A stretch of DNA of 8,059 nt, from positions 1-8,059 of the forward strand of contig JAAURU010000155.1 in the NCBI GenBank assembly GCA_012032075.1, in the 5' to 3' direction. Both the position numbers and the translations under genes were made by a program. This document shows, in pieces, positions 1 through 7,286 of this stretch; position 1 is the stretch's first letter; the number at the start of each line of letters is the position of its first letter. Source of the DNA: Flavobacterium sp. (GTDB lineage Bacteria; Bacteroidota; Bacteroidia; Flavobacteriales; Flavobacteriaceae). The notes under the pieces were generated by a model, which saw nothing but the letters and a program-made list of their open reading frames with translations, ran no database searches and was not told where the DNA came from.

Positions 1-1067
1 CTGTAACCAGGCACTCCATTTGAATTTCGTTTTGGATAGCCTTTCCATTGCCCTTCGGTTTGAATAAGATATGGTTTTTTAAATACATTTGCTTTCCAAT
101 AAGTCCAAGAAGTATAATTTGCTTTTATTAAGGGTTCAGAAAGTATGATTTGATCAAAAATATTCCAAGCATCTCTATAGCCCAAAGTACCTATTCCTTG
201 TCTAAGCATTTTTTCCATAGGATTGTACATGCCAAATGTTTTTAATTCATCTTTGTCTCCTACAGCTCCTATACCTTTTTTTACACTCTTATTTGTAGGG
301 TCGTCGTTTAAATCGCCCATTGTAAGAATTTTTGCTTTTGGATTGATTTTATATAAAGAGTCAATGATTTTTCTATTTAAAGTTCCAGCTGCTTCTCTAT
401 TTGGACTACTTTTTTTCTCTCCACCAGAGCGAGAAGGCCAGTGATTCACAATAAAGCTAATTTCTTCTCCTTCTAAATATCCAGTTACTAAAAGTTGGTC
501 ACGAGTATAAATACGTTTCGTTGTAGCATCTGCTTCTACATTGTCATCAGTAATTTCCTCTTTTTCTTTGTCTTCTTTTCCTTTTTTACCATTATTATCT
601 GCATCTCTATAAATATATAATGGTACATTAGTGTAACTTACAGGAGTAAAATATTTTTCTTGGTAAAGTAGCGCAACATCGATTCCTCTTTTATCAGGAG
701 AATCAAAGTGAATAATTTTATATCCTTTATTTATTAATTTAGGATGTTTAACCAAATCTTCTAAAACTCTTCTGTTTTCAATTTCACAAGCTCCTATTAC
801 AACTGGAGAGTTTCCAGGATTCTCGTCGGTGCCTAACTCGATAAGTACTCTACTTAAATTGTCAAGTTTTTTTCTATAGTTTTTATAAGTCCATCCTTTA
901 TTAGGTAAGTATTCTTCATCATCAACAATTGGGTCATTTATAGTGTCAAAAAGATTTTCAAAATTATAAAAAGCCACAGTATGAATTTTGAATTTTTTAT
1001 CTTGTGAAAAGGATTTGTTTATTGCGAAAATCACAATAAAAACAACCAAAAAATGTTTAATTTTCAT
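1..1067 (-). CDS. Secreted endonuclease/exonuclease/phosphatase-family protein (C-terminus cut by window edge)
   Basis: This gene reads leftward from ATG at 1067 and leaves the window after 355 codons. The last visible residues, GVPGY followed by the first two bases of a Ser codon, match the family ending GYSDH, so probably only about 10-20 residues are missing. A signal peptide spans residues 1-22, with a hydrophobic core and likely cleavage near SFS/Q, so the product should be exported. DNase I-like (EEP) motifs appear in order: YNFENLFD (34-41), CEIEN (94-98, likely metal-binding Glu95), SPDKRGIDVALLY (123-135), NHWPSRSGG (208-216, catalytic His209), GDLNDDP (251-257) and FDQI (304-307). 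The expected final His lies off the window. The family hydrolyses phosphodiesters or phosphomonoesters, and the substrate here is unknown. A Lys/Glu-rich insert at about 155-183 is unusual. The gene is divergent from the TonB-dependent receptor, which suggests a joint role in nutrient capture. The fold is certain; the nuclease activity is inferred. Confidence 0.92.
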   Translation of the reverse strand, partial: MKIKHFLVVFIVIFAINKSFSQDKKFKIHTVAFYNFENLFDTINDPIVDDEEYLPNKGWTYKNYRKKLDNLSRVLIELGTDENPGNSPVVIGACEIENRRVLEDLVKHPKLINKGYKIIHFDSPDKRGIDVALLYQEKYFTPVSYTNVPLYIYRDADNNGKKGKEDKEKEEITDDNVEADATTKRIYTRDQLLVTGYLEGEEISFIVNHWPSRSGGEKKSSPNREAAGTLNRKIIDSLYKINPKAKILTMGDLNDDPTNKSVKKGIGAVGDKDELKTFGMYNPMEKMLRQGIGTLGYRDAWNIFDQIILSEPLIKANYTSWTYWKANVFKKPYLIQTEGQWKGYPKRNSNGVPGY

Positions 1068-1112
1068 GAAATCAATGTTATATTATTATCAATATTAGTA
1101 CAAATTCGGTGC

Positions 1113-1120
1113 CAAAGGTA
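1113..1120 (-). promoter_or_regulatory. Bacteroidetes-type -7 element for the nuclease-family gene
   Basis: On the minus strand this reads TACCTTTG, an exact match to the Bacteroidetes -7 consensus TAnnTTTG. It would place the transcription start near 1106 and give a leader of about 40 nt before the ATG at 1067. No convincing TTG/TTTG -33 element lies 17-23 bp upstream, so the call rests on the -7 match and its position. Confidence 0.6.
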
Positions 1121-1132
1121 AATAATATTATT
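1121..1132. repeat. 12-bp perfect palindrome between divergent promoters
   Basis: AATAATATTATT is its own reverse complement. It begins directly after the minus-strand -7 element (1113-1120) and ends 8 bp before the plus-strand -7 element (1141-1148), so it could be an operator for a regulator acting on both transcripts. It consists only of A and T in an AT-rich spacer, so chance is a real alternative. Confidence 0.3.
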
Positions 1133-1140
1133 AAAAGTTA

Positions 1141-1148
1141 TACATTTG
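1141..1148 (+). promoter_or_regulatory. Bacteroidetes-type -7 element for the receptor-lipoprotein operon
   Basis: TACATTTG matches the Bacteroidetes -7 consensus TAnnTTTG exactly. Transcription would start near 1155, giving a leader of about 50 nt that is A/T-rich and lacks a strong Shine-Dalgarno site, as is normal in this phylum. No clear -33 element was found. It is the only good promoter match seen before the receptor and should serve all three downstream genes up to the terminator at 5936. Confidence 0.6.
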
Positions 1149-1206
1149 CAGACTGTTAAGTTTAACCCACTTATCTTTTAAAAAATTATTAATTTTTATA
1201 TTTTCT

Positions 1207-4006
1207 ATGAAAAAACTTGTACTAAGCACATTATTTGTTCTACAAGCCGTTTTTGTTTTTGCCCAATTAAACCCTAGTGTTAAAGCTAAAGTTCTTGATT
1301 CAAAATCACAAAAACCATTACAAAATGTTATTGCAACCATTAAAAGCACAAATGAATCTATTGTAACAGATGCCAATGGATTTTTTGAATTTAAAACTTT
1401 ACCAACAGGAAATTCTGTTCTTATCGTTAGTTCTACTGGTTACAAAACACAAACTTATGTTTTAGAGCCTTCTGAAGGAGAAGCGCTAGATTTAGGTATT
1501 ATCTTATTAGAAGAAGATATTACTACTGAACTTCAATTGAGTTTAGTTACTATTACTGAAAATGATTTAGGTGATGACAATTCTGGTTCAGAAAGTACTT
1601 CTGGACTTTTACAAGCTTCAAGAGACACTTATCAACAAGCTGCTGCCTTTAACTGGGGACAAGCTCGTTTTAGAATAAGAGGTTTAGATAATGCTTATTC
1701 AAAAACGATGATTAACGGTATTTCAATGAATAAAATTTATGACGGAAGACCGCAATGGAGTAACTGGGGTGGTTTGAATGATGCTACTCGTAATCAAGAA
1801 TTCACAATGGGTTCTGCACCATCAGATTATACTTTTGGTAGTGCATTAGGAACACAAGAAATAAATACAAGAGCTTCTTTTTCAGGCCAGGAAACAGGAT
1901 TACAATGTCTGGAACAAACACAAATTATAGTTGGAGAACAATGGCTACTCATGCTTCTGGTTTTAATAAAAACGGATGGGCTTTTGTAGTTTCTGCTTCT
2001 AGAAGATGGGCTCAGGAAGGTTATTTTGAAGGAACAGATTATGCTGCTAATTCAGTATTTGCAAGTGTTGAGAAAAAATTAATGACAATCACAGTATTAA
2101 TTTTACTTCTATATATGCTCAAAACAGCAGAGGAAAAAGTTCTCCAAACACTCAGGAAGTTAATGATTTAAAAGGCATAAGATACAATTCATATTGGGGT
2201 TGGCAAGATGGTAAAAAACGTAATTCAAGAGATAAAGATATTGCTGAGCCTATAAATATGATATCTCATTATTGGAAAATTAATGAGAACACTACTTTAA
2301 ATACAAATGTTGCTTACCAAACAGGTACAATTGGAAACACTAGAATTGATAACCAAACAGCCAATAATCCAGATCCAACTTATTATAGAAATTTACCTAG
2401 TTATTATTTGAATTTACATGACAATAATGGGATGTGGACACCTAATTATGCACAAGCTGATGTGGCTAAAAATTATTTTTTAAATAATAGTCAAATTAAT
2501 TGGAATAATATTTATGCTGCTAATCAAACTAGTTCCGATCCTGGGAAAAGTGTTTATGTATTATATGAAGACAGAACAGATGACGACTTATGGAGCGCAA
2601 ACTCTGTATTAAATGCTGGATTATCAAATCATATTTCAATGAATGCAGCGGTTAATTTTAAAAGATTAAAATCGCACAATCACCAAAATCTTTTGGACTT
2701 GTTGGGTGGTAGTTATTTTGTTGACATTGATCCTTTCTTTACAGGAGATGCAATTCAATCTGATTTAAACAATCCAGATAGACAAGTTGGTGAAGGAGAC
2801 ACTTATGGTTATAATTATAATTTATTTGCAACAACATTTGACGGATTTACACAATTCAAATTTGCTTATAATAAAGTTGATTTTTACTTAGCACAATCAT
2901 TCTCTAGAACTGAATATAAAAGAGAAGGCTTATATAGAAATGGTATTTATGCTAATAACTCATTTGGAGACAGTAAAACTAAAGTATTTGAAAATTTTGG
3001 TTTTAAAGGTGGGTTAACATATAAAATTACCGGTCGTCATATTTTAGATTTCAATGCTATGTATATGACAGCAGCACCAAACTTAAGAAATTCATTTTCA
3101 AATGCTCGTTTAAATAATAATTTTACTCCAAATATTGATAGTGAAGCAATAACAAGTGCTGATGCAAGTTATATTATTAGAACTCCAAAATTAAAAACAC
3201 GTTTAACAGGTTTCTATTCTAAAATTAAAAATACAACTGAAATTTCTTTCTTTTATGGAGAAGGAATTGGTGAAGTTGATACAAGCACAGGAGCCGCAGA
3301 TGATTCTTTTATAAGTGAGATTGTTACAGGTTTAGATAAACAATCAATGGGTCTTGAATTAGGTTTTGAATACCAAATTACTTCAACAATAAAAGCTACT
3401 GCTGCTGCAACTTATGGACAGTATATTTATTCAGATAACGCAAGATTGATTACTAATGATGATGGAAGAGCAGCTTTAGGATTAAATTCATTAAGAAATT
3501 TTGGAACTGCTTATCTTAAAAACTATCACCAACCAGGTTTACCACAACAAGCTTACTCAGTAGGGTTAGAGTATAGAGATCCTAATTTTTGGTGGATAGG
3601 TGCTAACGCAAACTATTTAGGCGGAAGTTATTTAGATGTTTCTAGTATTTTAAGAACAAATAATTTCACAATTGATCCTTCAACTGGCATTTCTTACTCT
3701 GGTGCAACAGAAGAAAACGTTAGAGACATATTAAGACAAGAAAAATTTGACGATTTCATGTTATTCAACTTAATTGGTGGTAAATCATGGAAAATAAGTT
3801 CAAAAAATAGAAATACAGTTGGGTTCTTTGCTTCTATTAATAACGTATTAGATATAGAATATAAAACAGGTGGATTTGAACAATCTAGAAAAGCAACTTA
3901 TACCGATCTTACTCAAGACTTAGTAAGTGGCACAAGAGCTTTTGGACCTAAATATTTTTATGGTTATGGAAGAACATACTTTGTGAATTTCTATATTAAT
4001 TTCTAA
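1207..4006 (+). CDS. TonB-dependent outer-membrane receptor (interrupted by two -1 frameshifts)
   Basis: This is an outer-membrane receptor for energy-dependent import of a ligand not identified here. Residues 1-19 form a signal peptide (cleavage FA/Q). Residues about 24-102 are a carboxypeptidase-regulatory-like domain, with DANGFFEFKTLPTG and VSSTGYKTQ. The plug follows at about 108-225 with RFRIRGLDN and MINGI, and the rest is beta-barrel ending YVN..INF-type with a terminal Phe typical of barrel proteins. The frame breaks twice. One T is missing from T5 at 1878-1882; with T6 the protein reads ASFFRPGNRITMSGTN. One A is missing from A6 at 2073-2078; with A7 it reads VEKKINDNHSINFTS. Corrected, it is 933 residues with no other stop. 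No SusD gene adjoins it; two lipoproteins follow, the first 11 nt after the stop. The receptor class is certain. Whether the gene is truly broken is not: both lesions are homopolymer slips. Confidence 0.93.
1878..1882 (+). other. Frameshift site 1 in receptor: T5, expected T6
   Basis: Before this run the receptor reads in the frame of 1207. After it, the family-like sequence continues in the frame one base back. Adding one T restores continuous coding sequence. Confidence 0.85.
2073..2078 (+). other. Frameshift site 2 in receptor: A6, expected A7
   Basis: Adding one A gives GAG AAA AAA ATT AAT GAC (EKKIND) and joins the short middle frame to the long barrel frame, which then runs unbroken to 4006. 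The open frame starting at ATG 2258 is therefore not a separate gene. Confidence 0.85.
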
Positions 4007-4017
4007 AAAATTACAAA

Positions 4018-4632
4018 ATGAAAAAAATAGTAACATTTCTTTTTTTAATAAGCATAACTGGACTAGTTAGTACAAGTTGTGTGAGTGATAATGATTATGA
4101 AATACCTACTTTAAGAGTTCCATTTTTTAAAGAAGATTTTCAATCGGCTGTGAATAACACAAACTTAGACCTTGCTGGATGGACAAATTTTGCTGAACAA
4201 GGAACTTGGTTATGGAGAGAGAGAACATTTAGCGGTAATGGTTATGCAGAGTTTAGTTCATTTGGTTCTGGATCAACAAACGTTGTTTGGTTAATTTCTC
4301 CAGCAATTGACTTAAAAGGATTTGCAAAACCTACTTTTAAAGCGAGTATTGCGCAACATCATCTTGACGTTGATTCCCCAAATAACTCTTTAGAAGTATT
4401 ATATTCTACAGATTATGATGGAACTAACGTTTTAACAGCAACTTGGAAAACAATAGACGCAAATGTACCTGATAGAAGTATTTCATGGTATGAATTTCTA
4501 AAGACAACAGCTGTCTTACCTGCTTATGATGGAAGTGTTTATATCGCATTCAAATTTAGAGGTTCTGGAACAGATCAAACTTTAGATGGTGCATTCCAAG
4601 TTGATGATGTTATATTATATAATGAAAATTAA
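4018..4632 (+). CDS. Choice-of-anchor J domain lipoprotein, probably surface-exposed
   Basis: This 204-residue lipoprotein has a signal peptide (1-20) and a lipobox ending STSC, with Cys21 as the lipidated residue. The acidic stretch after Cys21 (VSDNDYE) resembles the flavobacterial lipoprotein export signal that sends lipoproteins to the cell surface. Residues about 36-201 form a beta-sandwich of the choice-of-anchor J / cleaved-adhesin type: FFKEDFQ at the start, WLISPAIDL at 91-99, STDYDGT at 130-136, VYIAFKF at 174-180 and FQVDDVILY at 193-201. Such domains commonly bind glycans or proteins outside the cell; the ligand is unknown. The gene starts 11 nt after the receptor stop, behind an A-rich leader, so co-transcription is likely. 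The same domain recurs at the end of the next gene, implying partner or paralogous function. It is intact. Confidence 0.85.
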   Translation: MKKIVTFLFLISITGLVSTSCVSDNDYEIPTLRVPFFKEDFQSAVNNTNLDLAGWTNFAEQGTWLWRERTFSGNGYAEFSSFGSGSTNVVWLISPAIDLKGFAKPTFKASIAQHHLDVDSPNNSLEVLYSTDYDGTNVLTATWKTIDANVPDRSISWYEFLKTTAVLPAYDGSVYIAFKFRGSGTDQTLDGAFQVDDVILYNEN

Positions 4633-4639
4633 AAAAGCT

Positions 4640-5917
4640 ATGAGAAATTTAAAATTAATTTTAACAACAGTAATTTTCACAACTCTTTTTGGTTGTGTTA
4701 ATGGTGACGATTATCCTGCTCCAGAAGATAATTGTGTCAATTTAACAGCTAACGCTACAGTACAAAGTATAACTTCAGTTGCAAATAGTTCAGCTACAGA
4801 ATATGTAACTGAAGACATCATTGAAGCTTACGTTACTTCTAGTGACGAAGGTGGCAATTTTTACAAATCAATTTCTTTTGTTTCGTTAGATAATTCTATA
4901 GGTTTTAGTATTCCTGTAGATAACTACAATTTATTTACTAAATATGAGCCAGGAAGAAAAGTATATGTAAACATGAAAGGTCGTTTCTTTAATGTACAAA
5001 ATAGCAGTACTGTTATAGGTTCCGATTATCAAAATGGTGTAGGAAGAATTTCAGGGGTTGAATATGAAAGTATTCTTACTCGTTCATGTTCAAAAGTAAA
5101 TGAAAATGATTTAGTCAAAAATTTAACTATCAATCAAGCGAAAAACAATCAATATTTGAATATGTTGATTGAATTTGATGCGGTTCAATTTTCTGATGAG
5201 TCGTTAAACCAAAACTATTATGACACTGATGTTTTTACTATTGGAGGAGGAACAAATCATAATTTAGTGGATAAAGACGGAAATTCTATTGTATTAAGAG
5301 TTAGTGAATATGCTACATTTGCTTCAAAAGCAATTCCTAATGGTAGCGGAAAAGTTAGGGGCGTTTTAACAAAATTTGGAAGTACATATCAATTCATGAT
5401 CAGAACATTAAATGATGTGCAATTAAACAACTCAAGAATCATTCCTTTATTCCAAGAAAGTTTTAGTACTAATTGGAACAACTGGGTAAAATATAATGTA
5501 TCTGGCACTCAAGTTTGGTCATTAAACACTCAGTTTGGTAATCCGGGGAACTGTGCATTAATGTCAGGTTTTTCAGGGGGAAGTAATGCAAATGAAGATT
5601 GGTTAATCTCTCCAGTTATTAATTTATCAGCTGTAACATCAGCTACCCTTAAATTTCAAACTGCATCCAGATTTTCAGGTAATTTATTAGAAGCAAAGAT
5701 TTCCACAAACTATGATGGAACGAGTAATCCTAATACAGCTACTTGGACAAATTTAACTGCCACATTAGATACTAATACTAGTAGTTATATATGGACAGAT
5801 TCAGGTGCTATTGATATTTCAGCATTCACTGGTGGTAATGTAAGAATTGCTTTTAAATATACGTCTACTAGTTCAGCCTCAAGAACATGGGAAGTTGACA
5901 ATGTTAAAATAGATTAA
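4640..5917 (+). CDS. DUF5689 plus choice-of-anchor J domain lipoprotein
   Basis: This 425-residue lipoprotein has a short signal peptide with lipobox LFGC (Cys19), followed by VNGDD, an acidic stretch fitting surface export. Residues about 33-265 match DUF5689 of Bacteroidetes, with IEAYVTSSDEGGNFYKSISF at 61-80, PGRKVYVNMKGRFFN at 105-119 and VRVSEYATFA-like text at 220-228. Residues about 269-424 form a choice-of-anchor J sandwich with FQESFS, DWLISPVINLS at 320-330, STNYDGTS at 355-362, VRIAFKY at 401-407 and WEVDNVKI at 417-424. I chose ATG 4640 because it follows an A-rich stretch and lies 8 nt past the upstream stop. ATG 4622, in frame and overlapping that stop, adds six residues and is a fair alternative. 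It is the last gene before the terminator. It is probably the binding partner of the receptor; the ligand is unknown, with OB-like features hinting at nucleic acid. Confidence 0.85.
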   Translation: MRNLKLILTTVIFTTLFGCVNGDDYPAPEDNCVNLTANATVQSITSVANSSATEYVTEDIIEAYVTSSDEGGNFYKSISFVSLDNSIGFSIPVDNYNLFTKYEPGRKVYVNMKGRFFNVQNSSTVIGSDYQNGVGRISGVEYESILTRSCSKVNENDLVKNLTINQAKNNQYLNMLIEFDAVQFSDESLNQNYYDTDVFTIGGGTNHNLVDKDGNSIVLRVSEYATFASKAIPNGSGKVRGVLTKFGSTYQFMIRTLNDVQLNNSRIIPLFQESFSTNWNNWVKYNVSGTQVWSLNTQFGNPGNCALMSGFSGGSNANEDWLISPVINLSAVTSATLKFQTASRFSGNLLEAKISTNYDGTSNPNTATWTNLTATLDTNTSSYIWTDSGAIDISAFTGGNVRIAFKYTSTSSASRTWEVDNVKID

Positions 5918-5935
5918 TATAAAATACTTATTATT

Positions 5936-5965
5936 AAAACGCTCTGAATTTCAGAGCGTTTTTTT
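5936..5965 (+). terminator. Intrinsic terminator of the receptor-lipoprotein operon
   Basis: AAAACGCTCTGA (5936-5947) pairs perfectly with TCAGAGCGTTTT (5951-5962) around a 3-nt loop. The second arm runs into seven consecutive T (5959-5965). It lies 18 nt after the stop of the DUF5689 gene and separates the operon from hflX. Confidence 0.93.
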
Positions 5966-5979
5966 ATGCTAAATAGTCT

Positions 5980-5987
5980 TACCTTTG
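5980..5987 (+). promoter_or_regulatory. Bacteroidetes-type -7 element for hflX
   Basis: TACCTTTG matches TAnnTTTG and sits 18 bp before the hflX ATG. Transcription would start near 5994, leaving a very short leader that contains AAAGAAAG as a weak purine-rich ribosome-binding stretch. No -33 element is clear; the expected position falls inside the preceding terminator arm. Confidence 0.6.
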
Positions 5988-6005
5988 CAAAGTTAAAGAA
6001 AGACT

Positions 6006-7240
6006 ATGTTAGAAAAAATAGAACACCAATTTGAAAAGACTGCAATTGTAGGAATTGTTACTCAAAATCAAGATGAAGATAAACTGAGAGAGTATCTAGA
6101 CGAACTAGAATTCTTAACTTATACAGCTGGTGGAGAAGTAATAAAGCGTTTTTTCCAAAAAATGGATAAACCAAATCCTAAAACCTTTGTAGGAACTGGT
6201 AAACTTGAAGAAATTAAATACTACATTAAAGACAATAATATAACAACGCTAATTTTTGATGATGAATTAACTCCTTCGCAACTAAAAAATATAACAAAAG
6301 AATTAGATTGTAAAGTTTTAGATAGAACCAATCTAATCTTGGATATTTTTGTTCAGCGAGCCCAAACATCTTATGCAAGAACACAAGTAGAGCTTGCACA
6401 ATGTCAATATCTATTACCAAGGTTAACAGGAATGTGGACACACTTAGAACGTCAACGAGGTGGAATTGGTATGCGTGGTCCTGGTGAAACTGAAATCGAA
6501 ACCGATAGACGTATTGTGCGAGATCGTATTTCATTATTAAAAGAAAAAATAAAAACCATCGACAAACAAATGGGCATTCAAAGAGGTAATCGAGGAGCAA
6601 TGGTTCGCGTGGCTTTAGTAGGTTATACTAATGTTGGAAAATCAACATTGATGAATGCCGTTGGGAAAAGTGATGTTTTTGTAGAAAATAAATTATTTGC
6701 CACCCTTGACACAACTGTTAGAAAAGTGGTGATTAAAAACTTACCATTTTTATTATCTGACACCGTTGGTTTCATTAGAAAATTACCCACACAGCTGGTA
6801 GATTCCTTTAAAAGCACTTTAGATGAAGTCAGAGAAGCAGATTTATTATTACATGTGGTTGATATTTCACATCCTGATTTTGAGGACCACATTGAGTCAG
6901 TTTAATAAAATTTTATTGGATATCAAAAGTGCTGACAAACTAACTATTATGGTATTTAATAAAATAGATGCTTACAAACATTTAACGATTGATGCCGATG
7001 ATTTGATAACTCAAAAAACAAGTAAACATTATACATTAGACGAATGGAAGAATACTTGGATGCACAATGTGGGTGAAAAAAAATGCCTTGTTCATTTCTG
7101 CAACCAAAAAAGAAAATTTTGAAGAATTTAGAGAGAAAGTTTATGAAGCTGTCAGAGAAATTCATATTACAAGATTTCCTTATAACAAATTTTTATACCC
7201 TGACTTTAAAGATGCAATTGATAAAGATGAAGAAGATTAA
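6006..7240 (+). CDS. hflX: Ribosome-associated GTPase HflX (interrupted by two +1 frameshifts)
   Basis: HflX is a cytoplasmic GTPase that binds the large ribosomal subunit and, in studied bacteria, splits or rescues stalled ribosomes under stress. The N-terminal HflX domain carries KTFVGTGKLEEI (59-70), FDDELTPSQ (84-92), LDRTNLILDIF (105-115), RTQVELAQ (125-132) and GGIGMRGPGETEIETDRR (152-169). The G domain has G1 GYTNVGKST (206-214), G3 DTVGF (252-256), G4 NKID just after the first break and G5 SAT after the second. The frame is lost at T3 6901-6903 (expected T2; corrected HIESVNKILLDIKS) and at A8 7076-7083 (expected A7; corrected GEKNALFISATKKENFEEF). Corrected, it is 410 residues ending KDEED with stop at 7238-7240, the normal flavobacterial length. 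Every GTPase motif survives correction, and the gene is widely conserved, so sequencing error is the likeliest cause. Confidence 0.96.
6901..6903 (+). other. Frameshift site 1 in hflX: T3, expected T2
   Basis: The extra T creates a TAA stop straight after HIESV. Removing one T gives GTT AAT AAA ATT (VNKI) and continues the family sequence. Confidence 0.85.
7076..7083 (+). other. Frameshift site 2 in hflX: A8, expected A7
   Basis: With seven A the text reads GAA AAA AAT GCC TTG TTC (EKNALF) and leads into the G5 motif SAT and the conserved C-terminus. With eight A the frame ends at 7122. Confidence 0.87.
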
Positions 7241-7272
7241 AATCCCATTCAACCTAGTTGTTGAATGGGATT
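7241..7272. terminator. Bidirectional terminator between hflX and the DUF3078 gene
   Basis: AATCCCATTCAAC (7241-7253) pairs perfectly over 13 bp with GTTGAATGGGATT (7260-7272) around a 6-nt loop. It begins directly after the hflX stop and ends 14 bp before the stop of the convergent DUF3078 gene. Downstream sequence is T-rich on the minus strand (TTTTAATCTTC from the stem outward) and A/T-rich on the plus strand, so it can serve both genes. Confidence 0.85.
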
Positions 7273-7286
7273 ATTATCCTATCAAA

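Noticed and set aside
223..444. Plus-strand open frame inside the nuclease-family gene
   Set aside because: It lies wholly antisense to strongly conserved EEP motifs (NHWPS, GDLN) and resembles no family.
1181..1197. AAAAATT/AATTTTT inverted repeat just before the receptor ATG as an RNA switch
   Set aside because: It is a 7-bp stem of only A and T with a 3-nt loop, too weak and too likely by chance in this leader.
2258..4006. Open frame from ATG 2258 as an independent outer-membrane protein gene
   Set aside because: It has no signal peptide or promoter, and its frame continues upstream to the A6 run at 2073-2078. It is the barrel part of the frameshifted receptor.
1207..4632. SusC/SusD glycan-uptake pair
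   Set aside because: The following lipoprotein is a 204-residue beta-sandwich, not a roughly 500-residue helical SusD, so this is not a classical polysaccharide utilisation locus.
6226..6892. Minus-strand open frames opposite hflX
   Set aside because: They lie antisense to the highly conserved HflX core, have no ribosome-binding context and have biased composition, so they are coding shadows.
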